Assembly (NCBI GenBank): GCA_009829735.1
Contig: CM020619.1
Location: 2,858,590 to 2,922,589, forward strand
DNA length: 64,000 nt
Direction: 5' to 3'
Source: Pyropia yezoensis
Lineage: Eukaryota; Rhodophyta; Bangiophyceae; Bangiales; Bangiaceae
Below the pieces are notes generated by a model. That model ran no database searches, was not told the origin of the DNA, and saw only the letters and a program-made list of their open reading frames with translations. Positions within the stretch are counted from its first letter, which is position 1. The number at the start of each line of letters is the position of its first letter. Positions 49,751 to 61,300 of this stretch are shown here, in pieces. A program made the translations under genes and the position numbers.

Positions 49751-52700
49751 GGCAGGCGCTCTCCCCAAGTGTCTTCCCGAATCTCCGACGGCAGGGTACT
49801 TCTACCTGTTCTCCCCTTGCGTGCCGGGAGAAAGGACGGCAGTTACCCGCTCAACCGGTAGCCGCCTGGACACCCTGTTTGTTCAAGGGGACATTGCTCG
49901 TCCTGCGTAAAGAAAACCTCAAGATTAATGCTCGTGTGCGTGTGGGGGATAGTCTCCCCCAAGCTGTTACGCCGGTGGTTGACACGGGAGCCGGACCAAG
50001 CGTCATCACTGAGAACCTGTTACCTCCGGGCTGGCGTCGACATGCCTGGAGAGCGCCTACCCGGACCCATATCGTCGACGCTTCGGGTCAAACCCTACGA
50101 CCGCTTGGCCGTCTTTCTGTCGCCATCTATGTCAACAATGAACCAATGCTTTTTCCCTTTCTAGTAGTCAAGACCCTATCAGTCCCCCTCATCCTAGGCT
50201 GGGACTTCCAGAAGCAGCATGTCAAGAGCATCCTACCCGGAGAAGGGAAGGTCCAGTTCAACCATGGGTTTGTGTCACCGGTATTGGAACATCTGGACGC
50301 CAAGGTTCGTGTAGCCAAGAGCAAGAGGGAACGCATCCCACCCTCTACCTTGACTCTCTTCAAACCGGTGCTCCTACCTCCTCGCTCGGAGACCAAGGTT
50401 CAAGTAACGACCCGGATTGCAGGTCAATGGCTGATCTACGGACGTAAGGAATTTCTGGCGAAACACCGGTTATACTTGGCCCACGGACATCACAAGAAGG
50501 TAGAAAGGCACACCCCGTTCTCGGTGCTAATCGTCAACGTGAGCCGGAAGCCAATAACCCTCGCCAAGGGCACCCGAGTTGGTACAGCAGAGCCTTACCG
50601 GGGATCCGCCCGTGCTATGAGCAAGGAAGACCTCCTGAACCTGCAACAAGAACTGGCATCCAACTTGACGGCCTTAGACGTACCTCCGAAGCAAGAGCAG
50701 GCTGGCAGCGCTACTCCGAAACCCGAACAAGCACCACCCGGGATGCCGAAGGTCAAGCAAGAAAATGTCCCTCCCGACTTGAATGAGGCACTGGAGAAGC
50801 TTCTCCAGGAATATCGGCACCTGTGGTCGGGAGAGCTGGGCAAGATGGACGCCACTCTACACCGGATTCAACTCAAGCCGGAAGCTAAGCCAGTACACAT
50901 GCAACCATATCGGGCCGGACCTCATCGCCGGGATGAGATTGAGAAGCAGGTTAACAAGATGCTCAAGATGGATGTTATCGAGCCGTCTGATGGCGAGTGG
51001 GCTTTCCCGGTGGTAGTCGTCCCGAAAACCGGCGGTCACTTCCGTTTCTGCGTTGACAACCGGCGCCTGAACGAGATGACAGTCAAGGACGTATACCCGA
51101 TACCCCGGATGGATGATTGCCTCGACTTTCTTGGTGATGCCACCCTCTTCTCGACGCTGGATTGTAATGCCGGTTACTGGCAGATCCCTCTGGCTGACGA
51201 GGACATGGACAAGACCACGTTCACGTGCCACCTGGGACTATTCCGGTGCAAGCGTCTTCCTTTTGGTCTCACCAATGCTCCGGCGACCTTCCAAAGAGCC
51301 ATCGACATCATCCTGTCCGGGCTAAGGTGGAGAACATGTTTGGTCTACCTGGACGACATTATCGTTTTCTCCAAGACCCCAGCGGAACACCTGGAGCACC
51401 TTCGGGAGGTCCTGGCCCTCCTGTCCAAGGCTGGAGTTACCCTCAAGGCCGAGAAGTGCCACCTGTTTGAGACTGAGGTGGAGTATCTGGGGCATGTGCT
51501 GAGTCCGGGGGAGCTCCGAGTCAATGAGAAGAGCATCAAGGCCCTCCGGCATGCACGGCAACCCAAAACCCAGACGGAACTCAAGAGCTTCCTGGGTATG
51601 TGCAACGTCTATCGCCGGTTCGTACGGGACTATGCTCTGATTGCCCGGCCACTGACCAAGCTGACCAGCAAGAAGCTTCCCGCACAACTCCCGGTGTTCG
51701 ACGAGAAGCAGACCGCGGCCTTCGAAGAGCTCAAGAAGCGCCTGACCACCACTCCAGTACTGGCGTTACCCAAGCGGGAGGGCCAGTTTGTTCTGGAGAC
51801 GGATGCCTGTGGCGTCCAGGTGGGGTGCTCACTACTCCAGCAGCAACCTGATGGGCACTTTCTCCCGATAGGCTACTACAGTCGCGTCTTGACTCCAGCT
51901 GAGAAGAACTATTCCACGACCGAGCGCGAGTGCTTGGCAGTCGTCTGGGCTTGCTTCCTGTTACGGCCATATCTTGAAGGACAAGAGTTCCTCATCCGGA
52001 TGGATCACGCCAGCCTAAGATGGCTGCTATGTATGGACAGCAGTCAAGGAAGGGTCGCCCGGTGGCGCCTACGCCTTTCGGAGTTCAAGTACAAGGTGTG
52101 CACCAGAGCAGGGAGGGAGCACCACTGCGCTGACACCATGTCCCGGCTGGAGACTCCTGCAGCCGATACCGGTCCTATCCCGGAGGAAATACCTTGCTTC
52201 ATCCTCCCGAATGTCGGACGTGGCTGGCACGCTCCCCTGTATGAGACACCTGAAGCTCATCAACCGGTGACCATTCACCGGATGCTGGAGGCACAACTGA
52301 CGGATCCTCAATGCTTGGAGCTTCACCACCAAATGGACCTGAACCGGAACAGTCGTTTCTCCGAGTCTACGGACGGACTCCTAGTACGGGTGTCACCCTT
52401 CGATGGGGCCACTCAAGTCTACGTACCCCGGGGCCTACGAGCTGACATTCTACGCCTGGAGCACTCGTCTCCCCAGGCCGGACATCCTGGTATCAATCGG
52501 ATGTATGCTTCCATGAGACGACACTATTACTGGGAAACCATGGCCAGTGACGTCCATAAGTACCTGGAGGCTTGTGTTTCGTGTGCAAGGAACCGGTTGT
52601 CCCAGAGGAAGAAGACTTCTAAGCTACGCCTATTCCCTGCGGCGGAGCCCTTTGCAAGCTTAAGCATGGACATCCTGGGGCCCCTACCTGAAACATCCAG

Positions 52701-53835
52701 TGGCAACATATACCTGCTCATCATTTGTGACCGGTTCTCCAAGTTCACTCGAGCAATCCCGCTGAGGACCATCACGGCTCTGGATGTCACGTCAGCCTTT
52801 TGCGAGTACTGGATAGCTGCCTACGGCCCTCCAGACTCCGTCTTAACCGACAACGGTCCCCAGTTTGCATCCCTGTTCTTCCAAGGAGTCTGTGACCTGA
52901 TGGGCATCAAGAACTTGTACACTACGACGTACCACCCTCAAACGAACGGCCAGGTGGAACGATTCAACCGGACCCTAGTAGACATGCTACGGCACTACGT
53001 GGAGGAGCACCAAGAAGACTGGGACGAGCTCCTGGCTGTCCTCACTCTAGCCTACAACTCCCGAGTTCACCGGACAACGGGAGTCGCTCCACTCGACTTT
53101 GTCACCCCAAGGCGGCTGACCAACTTCTCCCTGGAAAGAATACCAGATGGTCTCCAGCCTGCACTGAAGTCAGGTCCCAAGGCAAAGGATGAGTTCCTGG
53201 AACAACTGAAGCTCCTGCTCCCAAGAGTTAAGGAGTCAATCTCGAAGACCCAGGAGCGATACAAGCGGGGCTATGACAAGGGCGTTCGGGAAAAGAACAA
53301 GGAACTGGGTGGCGACTGGGTTTTTGTGGACAACCATAGCAAGACCCGGGGGAAGCTGGAATCGAAGACGGATGGACCTTATGAGATCCTGAATACGGAC
53401 GGTTGGACCTTTCTTCTAGACGTGGATGGCTCCCCGTACCGCGTGAGCAGCGACCATGTCACCCGAGCTCCACAGCCAAGCCAACGGGACTTGACCCGGC
53501 GCAAGCGGGCCCCAGTACCCTGGCTATCCCAAGAAGAAGGTCGGGAATATGTCTACGTCAAGTTTGTGGACCATGCCTGGAGAGACGGACGCCTGTACCT
53601 GCGAGTACGCTGGTTCGGTTTTAACCCGGCAGATGATACCTGGGAACCCTCAAACCGGCTACCCATCGCGGATGTCTGTGCCTACACGCGACGGAACGGG
53701 ATAGAGGGCACTCCAGTGGCCAGAGCCGGCAAGATTCTGGAGTCGGACTCGGAGGAGGACCAAGAGGATGGGGCCAACCAAGACCCTCGGGACGAGCCGA
53801 GTTCATCCGCAACGGATGCGGAACAAGAGGATTGA
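49723..53835 (+). CDS. pol: pol: protease, reverse transcriptase, RNase H, integrase, chromodomain
   Basis: Open in the -1 frame relative to gag from 49723. There is no early ATG before the protease, which supports synthesis as Gag-Pol. Residues counted from 49879: aspartic protease VVDTGAGPS (~33); RT with FRFCVDNRRLN, LDCNAGYWQIPL and YLDDIIVF (~489); RNase H starting ETDACG (~639). In the integrase, the zinc-binding H-x-H-C-C part (HSSPQAGHPG ... CVSCARN, ~861-900) is followed by catalytic Asp in SMDILGPLP (~929), Asp in TDNGPQF (~990) and Glu in GQVERFNR (~1026). The chromodomain YLRVRWFGFNPADDTWEP ends near 1253. All catalytic residues are present and no stop interrupts the frame. The acidic C-terminus ends SATDAEQED. 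The chromodomain suggests targeted integration into modified chromatin. Confidence 0.93.
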   Translation, partial: GLLGPGKRVGQALSPSVFPNLRRQGTSTCSPLACREKGRQLPAQPVAAWTPCLFKGTLLVLRKENLKINARVRVGDSLPQAVTPVVDTGAGPSVITENLLPPGWRRHAWRAPTRTHIVDASGQTLRPLGRLSVAIYVNNEPMLFPFLVVKTLSVPLILGWDFQKQHVKSILPGEGKVQFNHGFVSPVLEHLDAKVRVAKSKRERIPPSTLTLFKPVLLPPRSETKVQVTTRIAGQWLIYGRKEFLAKHRLYLAHGHHKKVERHTPFSVLIVNVSRKPITLAKGTRVGTAEPYRGSARAMSKEDLLNLQQELASNLTALDVPPKQEQAGSATPKPEQAPPGMPKVKQENVPPDLNEALEKLLQEYRHLWSGELGKMDATLHRIQLKPEAKPVHMQPYRAGPHRRDEIEKQVNKMLKMDVIEPSDGEWAFPVVVVPKTGGHFRFCVDNRRLNEMTVKDVYPIPRMDDCLDFLGDATLFSTLDCNAGYWQIPLADEDMDKTTFTCHLGLFRCKRLPFGLTNAPATFQRAIDIILSGLRWRTCLVYLDDIIVFSKTPAEHLEHLREVLALLSKAGVTLKAEKCHLFETEVEYLGHVLSPGELRVNEKSIKALRHARQPKTQTELKSFLGMCNVYRRFVRDYALIARPLTKLTSKKLPAQLPVFDEKQTAAFEELKKRLTTTPVLALPKREGQFVLETDACGVQVGCSLLQQQPDGHFLPIGYYSRVLTPAEKNYSTTERECLAVVWACFLLRPYLEGQEFLIRMDHASLRWLLCMDSSQGRVARWRLRLSEFKYKVCTRAGREHHCADTMSRLETPAADTGPIPEEIPCFILPNVGRGWHAPLYETPEAHQPVTIHRMLEAQLTDPQCLELHHQMDLNRNSRFSESTDGLLVRVSPFDGATQVYVPRGLRADILRLEHSSPQAGHPGINRMYASMRRHYYWETMASDVHKYLEACVSCARNRLSQRKKTSKLRLFPAAEPFASLSMDILGPLPETSSGNIYLLIICDRFSKFTRAIPLRTITALDVTSAFCEYWIAAYGPPDSVLTDNGPQFASLFFQGVCDLMGIKNLYTTTYHPQTNGQVERFNRTLVDMLRHYVEEHQEDWDELLAVLTLAYNSRVHRTTGVAPLDFVTPRRLTNFSLERIPDGLQPALKSGPKAKDEFLEQLKLLLPRVKESISKTQERYKRGYDKGVREKNKELGGDWVFVDNHSKTRGKLESKTDGPYEILNTDGWTFLLDVDGSPYRVSSDHVTRAPQPSQRDLTRRKRAPVPWLSQEEGREYVYVKFVDHAWRDGRLYLRVRWFGFNPADDTWEPSNRLPIADVCAYTRRNGIEGTPVARAGKILESDSEEDQEDGANQDPRDEPSSSATDAEQED
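49738..49744 (+). promoter_or_regulatory. GGGAAAC -1 frameshift site between gag and pol
   Basis: In the gag frame the bases read G GGA AAC, the exact X XXY YYZ arrangement for -1 slippage, two codons before TAG 49748-49750. The -1 frame is open from 49723 through the end of pol, so slippage here yields a Gag-Pol fusion. GGGAAAC is a known functional heptamer in retroviral gag-pro junctions. A 7-bp perfect hairpin (TTCTCCC / GGGAGAA, 49809-49832) lies downstream, further away than usual. Confidence 0.7.
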
Positions 53836-53980
53836 GAAGAAGGGAACGGGTATATCAAGGAGAACACGCAATACAAGCATGGAACAATCAAGGAAAACAA
53901 GCACCCGCTCGGGCAACCCTTCTCTCCCCCTCTTCCCTCCTCGCTTCTCCCAAGACCCTCACCCTCCTTGCCTCCAACTA

Positions 53981-55460
53981 CTACTCCCGGCGCGGACGCT
54001 GAGCCGCGGGAGTGTCCTCCAGCGCTGCCTCCGCGGCACGACGGGAACCGGAGGAAGACGGGATGACGTAGTGCGGTGGACGCGGTGCATCCCGGTATGA
54101 CGCCATCGGAGTAGTACCGGTAGTTGCCGGGGGCTCCCGCTCATCCAGATATGCCCGTCGGCGCCCCTGGAAGCCAGTGAAGGTTTCTGACCACTGCTGG
54201 GCCAAGCCATGCCGCGTCAAGGTCGCCAGAAGTTCGCCAACCACCGGGCTGTTCGACATCTGGCCGCTGTCCGCGCAAGCAAACACCCGGTCAACCACGT
54301 TGTTTAAGACGCTGGCGTAAGTACCCAGTACCAGGGAGGACCCAACGCCTTCAACCTGCACCGGAAGACGACCCAGCTGGTCTTCAATCATACCGACGTC
54401 GTACTGGTCGCATGTCGGACCACCTTGGACCAGGTACCAGTCAGGCACCCGGAAGCAGGTAAGGCGCAGAGTCGGCGCCGGAATCTCGAACCGCCCCGAG
54501 GATGACACCACCGGACGGTCCACAACGGCCCCCGAAACCGGAGTACCCAACTCCAGCGGAGGCACAGCGCCGCCGGCGTTGGAAGAAGGCGTCCGAGGCG
54601 GAGCGGCCGGAGTGGTAGGCGACCGCACGGTCACCCCCAGACTCGCCGCAGACAGGCGCGGTGCCGGAGGAGCTTGAAGTACCGGCACAGCCGGAACAGG
54701 GCGTGAACGCGCCGGCGACGGTTCAGGCGAGGCCACCGGGGCGACAGGTGCAACAGGAGGAAGCGGAGCCGCCGCAGACGCCTGACCGACCGCCGCGGCC
54801 CATCCCGACTCCTGCACCGGCGGCCCAACTGGCAGAAGATCAAGGGCGGCCGGGGCAGGAAAGCTACCTAGCTGCGGCGACGCCGGAAGCGGCGTCGCCA
54901 GCTGCACCTTGGCCGGAGAAGACTGGTAGACCACCTGCGCCCAACCGAAGCCATCCCGACGCGGGCGGTTCTGGTCGGCAATCGCGTTCAAGAAGTTCCG
55001 GTCATGCACCGGCACCAGACGCCGGAAGTCAGTCATCGCCTGGAAGAGCCCCTTGTACTCTTCGTCCTGGCTGCACAGGAAGTCGACGGTCAACTTGTCG
55101 ACAATCCAGACCATCAGGAGGTCAGGGAAAAACCAAGCCGGTTGGACACCAAGACCTCGTGAAGCCAGTGGTTGGCCGCCAAGACTGTCATCTCGGACGT
55201 GTACATCATGTACTGGATCGAGTGGAAGAAGCCCTTGATCGACGCCTGAGTCAAGGCGTCCAAGAAGTACCAGGTGAAGGGGATGCTGGAAGGAGCAAAC
55301 CCGACCGGGATCTCGACTTCCTGCTGCTGCGGGATGACCTTGGGTAGTACGCCGCCCGGTTAGCCTTATCCAGCTTCCAGAACTCCTGATGTTTGCAGCT
55401 CACGAGGAAGTCACGCTGACGGCCGCGTCGCTCGCCTTGCTCCCGTGCCGGTGACAACTT
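53981..55460 (-). pseudogene. opposite-strand ORF downstream of pol, copy A, two 1-base deletions
   Basis: Same antisense ORF as at 62532-64000, but two bases are missing: one A near 55135 and one G near 55343. The protein is therefore broken into three frames. The largest intact piece (53981-55114) holds the Pro/Ala linker, the FRVPDWYLVQGGPTC block and the basic C-terminus RRAAEAALEDTPAAQRPRRE. The errors lie close to the assembly gap, so they may be sequence errors. Confidence 0.7.
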
Positions 55461-55606
55461 GGAGTACTTCCGGGTCAGGAAAGGCGGCTCCTAGAGCGAC
55501 CATGCTCGGACGGGGGTCGCAGTTCAGGCTCCCCGACCCCTTGAGCGCCTCGTCCCAGACCTTGAGCGCCCGGTGACGTACCCTTCCTCCTCCGGCCACC
55601 GGAGAA

Positions 55607-56106
55607 NNNNNNNNNNNNNNNNNNNNNNNNNNNNNNNNNNNNNNNNNNNNNNNNNNNNNNNNNNNNNNNNNNNNNNNNNNNNNNNNNNNNNNNNNNNNNN
55701 NNNNNNNNNNNNNNNNNNNNNNNNNNNNNNNNNNNNNNNNNNNNNNNNNNNNNNNNNNNNNNNNNNNNNNNNNNNNNNNNNNNNNNNNNNNNNNNNNNNN
55801 NNNNNNNNNNNNNNNNNNNNNNNNNNNNNNNNNNNNNNNNNNNNNNNNNNNNNNNNNNNNNNNNNNNNNNNNNNNNNNNNNNNNNNNNNNNNNNNNNNNN
55901 NNNNNNNNNNNNNNNNNNNNNNNNNNNNNNNNNNNNNNNNNNNNNNNNNNNNNNNNNNNNNNNNNNNNNNNNNNNNNNNNNNNNNNNNNNNNNNNNNNNN
56001 NNNNNNNNNNNNNNNNNNNNNNNNNNNNNNNNNNNNNNNNNNNNNNNNNNNNNNNNNNNNNNNNNNNNNNNNNNNNNNNNNNNNNNNNNNNNNNNNNNNN
56101 NNNNNN
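55607..56106. other. 500-N assembly gap
   Basis: Exactly 500 unknown bases, most likely a placeholder. By comparison with copy A it should contain at least the first ~348 bp of an LTR plus the 5' end of the antisense ORF. Confidence 0.95.
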
Positions 56107-56540
56107 AGAGGGACAGCGAGGCGCCCTTGGCCCGCGCCCTCAGGAAAAAGACAACTGCGCGTTTGCTTTCCTCTTCCCCGTGTGCACTACCGTGCGTATC
56201 TGTTTGCTCTGCGAGCAGGCACGTGAGGCAACAGGCATACCATTCTCGTAGTTCCCCTTTCTGTGTTACCTGTCCCTTTCCCCGAGGGATATTGACACGT
56301 GTCTGAGAGGATCGAGTTTTATACCACATATTTGGTGGAGCAGCAGGGGATGATTGGAGTGTTTGAGAAGAGACATTTGGGAGCAGCGGTTGGGTTGTTC
56401 CTGTTCTGTCTTTTTCTGTGGTTTGGGAATTATTTGCACCCGTTCACGGGAATCCCATTCCTGGCTCTCCAACCCCTCTCTTGTGGTCGGGCGATCTTTG
56501 GACACGCAGGCAACTGGACTGTGGCTGTCAAGAGACCAAC

Positions 56541-58301
56541 ATGGCTACCCTCCCTGGCACGACGGTGCCCGAAGGGGTAGACCCCGCGTCCCTTGACGCA
56601 TCCCTGGTCACCGCGGGGGACGGTGCCCAACCCGGCGTTCTCCCTACGGGTGAAGCAGACCTGGGCGTGACATCCGGTAGCGGACTGGAGTCCACAGGCG
56701 GCCAAGCACCACCTGCTCACGTTCCTCCGGCTGTTCCTCCTGTGGGAGCCACCCCGGGGTCAACGGCGTTTGAGTCCGCTCGCAGCAGACGTCTTCCTCC
56801 TGTCGGTTCTACTCCTCAACCTCCAGGGATAGCCCCTGGTGTGTTTACTCCTGGACCCACACATGGCAGCTGGGTGTATACACCTCTTCCTGTGGGCACT
56901 AGCGATGCCAGAGGCACCGTTGTGACTGGTTCTACGGGTCTCCCTGAGACCTCGACTCCTGGGACCGGCCAAGCTTTTCCTCCCCTTGCATCCTATGGGG
57001 CGGGGAGCTCCAAGACCGGTAACCGGAGCAGCCGAAGGCGTCGGCGTCATCGCCGTCGCTCTAGCACCAGCGAGACCAGTTCCTCCAGCTCTGAGGAGGG
57101 ATATGATTGGGATGCATCTCCCGGTCCCACCCGGCGCAGGCTAGTCGAGTTTGACTTCCCTGCCCACCAAGTGGGAGATGCCACCCTGAACAAGGTCACG
57201 TATTGGGGTAACTACCGGCTGGAGAACCAAGACCAAGGTTACACCCGGAAGATGGCCAAGAAGATGGCGTCCCTGAACCGGCGAATGCAGCCGAGCTTCG
57301 GAGGACATCCTAAGTTTTCCGGGAAGAGACCGGCGCTTATCTTTGCCTTCCTGCGCCGGTTTGTCAAGGCATGCAATGACAACGATGTGTCTGAGGGCAA
57401 GGCTCTCTACCTCCTGGTTAACTTCATGACCGGAGAAGCGGAACAGCGGTTTGCACAGGTTCTACCAGACTCTGCCGGACACATTGTCGGACGTACCGTC
57501 GCGAGTTATCCGGAGGCGGTCAACTGGCTCCTGTCCAACTACGCTGACGCGGACTCTCTGCGTACAGTAGTCGGCAGGCTGAACCGGGCAACCATGGAAA
57601 GACAAGAGACTCCAGAGGCGTTCGCCCGTCGTGTCCGGGAGATGAGCGATGCTTGTGGCAACGTTTACCCTGAGGACAGGCTCAAGATGATCTTCTCGGA
57701 AGGGCTTCCTGAATATCTTCAAGTGGATGCGGAGAACTACAACCAGGAACATCAAGAACGTACCTTCCAGCAGTTGATGGCCTACACCCAGGGCAAGTAC
57801 CGGCAAGCCAGGGCCCTCCAAGCTCCCATGGTATCAACTCCCAAGCCGTTGTCGCGAGTTCGACCCGAACCCGACAAGTATAAGGGAGGTGATAGCCCTG
57901 TACCAGTACTCGCAGTTGGCGAGGCCTCACCCATGGGGTCAGGGGACAAGTGGGGCGGCTTCGTTTCTAAGGAGCAACCATCCCTGGTCGCCCCCAAGCA
58001 AGTCAAGAACCAGCGGTTCCGGTCTTGTTGGCTGTGCCAGAAGGAGGATCACATGTCCTACCAGTGCCCGACCATTCCCAAGGACCTCCAGGAGAAACTC
58101 AAGCGTCAAGGACTGGTGTTTGCAAAGGCGGTCAACTGGGCTGACCGGCGAGCACCCTCCAAGATGGACCAGGCACAGGTACACGCAATCCGAGTGGCAA
58201 CCTTACAGAGCATCACGGAGGCTCTGGCAAGGGAAGCTCCTACGGACTTTGACCTGGAGACCGAAACCTCTAAGGACTCCTCGGACCCGGGAAACGAGTA
58301 G
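56541..58301 (+). CDS. gag: gag, chromovirus copy B
   Basis: The 586-residue protein is identical to the gag at 47990-49750, including the SR-rich stretch, capsid-like domain and CX2CX4HX4C knuckle. The slippery GGGAAAC (58289-58295) and the TAG stop are conserved. Confidence 0.9.
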   Translation: MATLPGTTVPEGVDPASLDASLVTAGDGAQPGVLPTGEADLGVTSGSGLESTGGQAPPAHVPPAVPPVGATPGSTAFESARSRRLPPVGSTPQPPGIAPGVFTPGPTHGSWVYTPLPVGTSDARGTVVTGSTGLPETSTPGTGQAFPPLASYGAGSSKTGNRSSRRRRRHRRRSSTSETSSSSSEEGYDWDASPGPTRRRLVEFDFPAHQVGDATLNKVTYWGNYRLENQDQGYTRKMAKKMASLNRRMQPSFGGHPKFSGKRPALIFAFLRRFVKACNDNDVSEGKALYLLVNFMTGEAEQRFAQVLPDSAGHIVGRTVASYPEAVNWLLSNYADADSLRTVVGRLNRATMERQETPEAFARRVREMSDACGNVYPEDRLKMIFSEGLPEYLQVDAENYNQEHQERTFQQLMAYTQGKYRQARALQAPMVSTPKPLSRVRPEPDKYKGGDSPVPVLAVGEASPMGSGDKWGGFVSKEQPSLVAPKQVKNQRFRSCWLCQKEDHMSYQCPTIPKDLQEKLKRQGLVFAKAVNWADRRAPSKMDQAQVHAIRVATLQSITEALAREAPTDFDLETETSKDSSDPGNE

Positions 58302-61300
58302 GGCAGGCGCTCTCCCCAAGTGTCTTCCCGAATCTCCGACGGCAGGGTACTTCTACCTGTTCTCCCCTTGCGTGCCGGGAGAAAGGACGGCAGTTACCCG
58401 CTCAACCGGTAGCCGCCTGGACACCCTGTTTGTTCAAGGGGACATTGCTCGTCCTGCGTAAAGAAAACCTCAAGATTAATGCTCGTGTGCGTGTGGGGGA
58501 TAGTCTCCCCCAAGCTGTTACGCCGGTGGTTGACACGGGAGCCGGACCAAGCGTCATCACTGAGAACCTGTTACCTCCGGGCTGGCGTCGACATGCCTGG
58601 AGAGCGCCTACCCGGACCCATATCGTCGACGCTTCGGGTCAAACCCTACGACCGCTTGGCCGTCTTTCTGTCGCCATCTATGTCAACAATGAACCAATGC
58701 TTTTTCCCTTTCTAGTAGTCAAGACCCTATCAGTCCCCCTCATCCTAGGCTGGGACTTCCAGAAGCAGCATGTCAAGAGCATCCTACCCGGAGAAGGGAA
58801 GGTCCAGTTCAACCATGGGTTTGTGTCACCGGTATTGGAACATCTGGACGCCAAGGTTCGTGTAGCCAAGAGCAAGAGGGAACGCATCCCACCCTCTACC
58901 TTGACTCTCTTCAAACCGGTGCTCCTACCTCCTCGCTCGGAGACCAAGGTTCAAGTAACGACCCGGATTGCAGGTCAATGGCTGATCTACGGACGTAAGG
59001 AATTTCTGGCGAAACACCGGTTATACTTGGCCCACGGACATCACAAGAAGGTAGAAAGGCACACCCCGTTCTCGGTGCTAATCGTCAACGTGAGCCGGAA
59101 GCCAATAACCCTCGCCAAGGGCACCCGAGTTGGTACAGCAGAGCCTTACCGGGGATCCGCCCGTGCTATGAGCAAGGAAGACCTCCTGAACCTGCAACAA
59201 GAACTGGCATCCAACTTGACGGCCTTAGACGTACCTCCGAAGCAAGAGCAGGCTGGCAGCGCTACTCCGAAACCCGAACAAGCACCACCCGGGATGCCGA
59301 AGGTCAAGCAAGAAAATGTCCCTCCCGACTTGAATGAGGCACTGGAGAAGCTTCTCCAGGAATATCGGCACCTGTGGTCGGGAGAGCTGGGCAAGATGGA
59401 CGCCACTCTACACCGGATTCAACTCAAGCCGGAAGCTAAGCCAGTACACATGCAACCATATCGGGCCGGACCTCATCGCCGGGATGAGATTGAGAAGCAG
59501 GTTAACAAGATGCTCAAGATGGATGTTATCGAGCCGTCTGATGGCGAGTGGGCTTTCCCGGTGGTAGTCGTCCCGAAAACCGGCGGTCACTTCCGTTTCT
59601 GCGTTGACAACCGGCGCCTGAACGAGATGACAGTCAAGGACGTATACCCGATACCCCGGATGGATGATTGCCTCGACTTTCTTGGTGATGCCACCCTCTT
59701 CTCGACGCTGGATTGTAATGCCGGTTACTGGCAGATCCCTCTGGCTGACGAGGACATGGACAAGACCACGTTCACGTGCCACCTGGGACTATTCCGGTGC
59801 AAGCGTCTTCCTTTTGGTCTCACCAATGCTCCGGCGACCTTCCAAAGAGCCATCGACATCATCCTGTCCGGGCTAAGGTGGAGAACATGTTTGGTCTACC
59901 TGGACGACATTATCGTTTTCTCCAAGACCCCAGCGGAACACCTGGAGCACCTTCGGGAGGTCCTGGCCCTCCTGTCCAAGGCTGGAGTTACCCTCAAGGC
60001 CGAGAAGTGCCACCTGTTTGAGACTGAGGTGGAGTATCTGGGGCATGTGCTGAGTCCGGGGGAGCTCCGAGTCAATGAGAAGAGCATCAAGGCCCTCCGG
60101 CATGCACGGCAACCCAAAACCCAGACGGAACTCAAGAGCTTCCTGGGTATGTGCAACGTCTATCGCCGGTTCGTACGGGACTATGCTCTGATTGCCCGGC
60201 CACTGACCAAGCTGACCAGCAAGAAGCTTCCCGCACAACTCCCGGTGTTCGACGAGAAGCAGACCGCGGCCTTCGAAGAGCTCAAGAAGCGCCTGACCAC
60301 CACTCCAGTACTGGCGTTACCCAAGCGGGAGGGCCAGTTTGTTCTGGAGACGGATGCCTGTGGCGTCCAGGTGGGGTGCTCACTACTCCAGCAGCAACCT
60401 GATGGGCACTTTCTCCCGATAGGCTACTACAGTCGCGTCTTGACTCCAGCTGAGAAGAACTATTCCACGACCGAGCGCGAGTGCTTGGCAGTCGTCTGGG
60501 CTTGCTTCCTGTTACGGCCATATCTTGAAGGACAAGAGTTCCTCATCCGGATGGATCACGCCAGCCTAAGATGGCTGCTATGTATGGACAGCAGTCAAGG
60601 AAGGGTCGCCCGGTGGCGCCTACGCCTTTCGGAGTTCAAGTACAAGGTGTGCACCAGAGCAGGGAGGGAGCACCACTGCGCTGACACCATGTCCCGGCTG
60701 GAGACTCCTGCAGCCGATACCGGTCCTATCCCGGAGGAAATACCTTGCTTCATCCTCCCGAATGTCGGACGTGGCTGGCACGCTCCCCTGTATGAGACAC
60801 CTGAAGCTCATCAACCGGTGACCATTCACCGGATGCTGGAGGCACAACTGACGGATCCTCAATGCTTGGAGCTTCACCACCAAATGGACCTGAACCGGAA
60901 CAGTCGTTTCTCCGAGTCTACGGACGGACTCCTAGTACGGGTGTCACCCTTCGATGGGGCCACTCAAGTCTACGTACCCCGGGGCCTACGAGCTGACATT
61001 CTACGCCTGGAGCACTCGTCTCCCCAGGCCGGACATCCTGGTATCAATCGGATGTATGCTTCCATGAGACGACACTATTACTGGGAAACCATGGCCAGTG
61101 ACGTCCATAAGTACCTGGAGGCTTGTGTTTCGTGTGCAAGGAACCGGTTGTCCCAGAGGAAGAAGACTTCTAAGCTACGCCTATTCCCTGCGGCGGAGCC
61201 CTTTGCAAGCTTAAGCATGGACATCCTGGGGCCCCTACCTGAAACATCCAGTGGCAACATATACCTGCTCATCATTTGTGACCGGTTCTCCAAGTTCACT

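Larger units (their letters stand above)
47207..55606 (+). mobile_element. intact Ty3/gypsy chromovirus, copy A
   Basis: LTR, primer-binding site, gag, pol in the -1 frame with chromodomain, then an opposite-strand ORF, up to the assembly gap. No 3' LTR is seen within 1.77 kb after pol; it would fall in the gap or be the partial LTR at 56107. Domain order PR-RT-RNaseH-IN-chromodomain places it in the chromovirus branch of Ty3/gypsy (Metaviridae). Confidence 0.9.
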
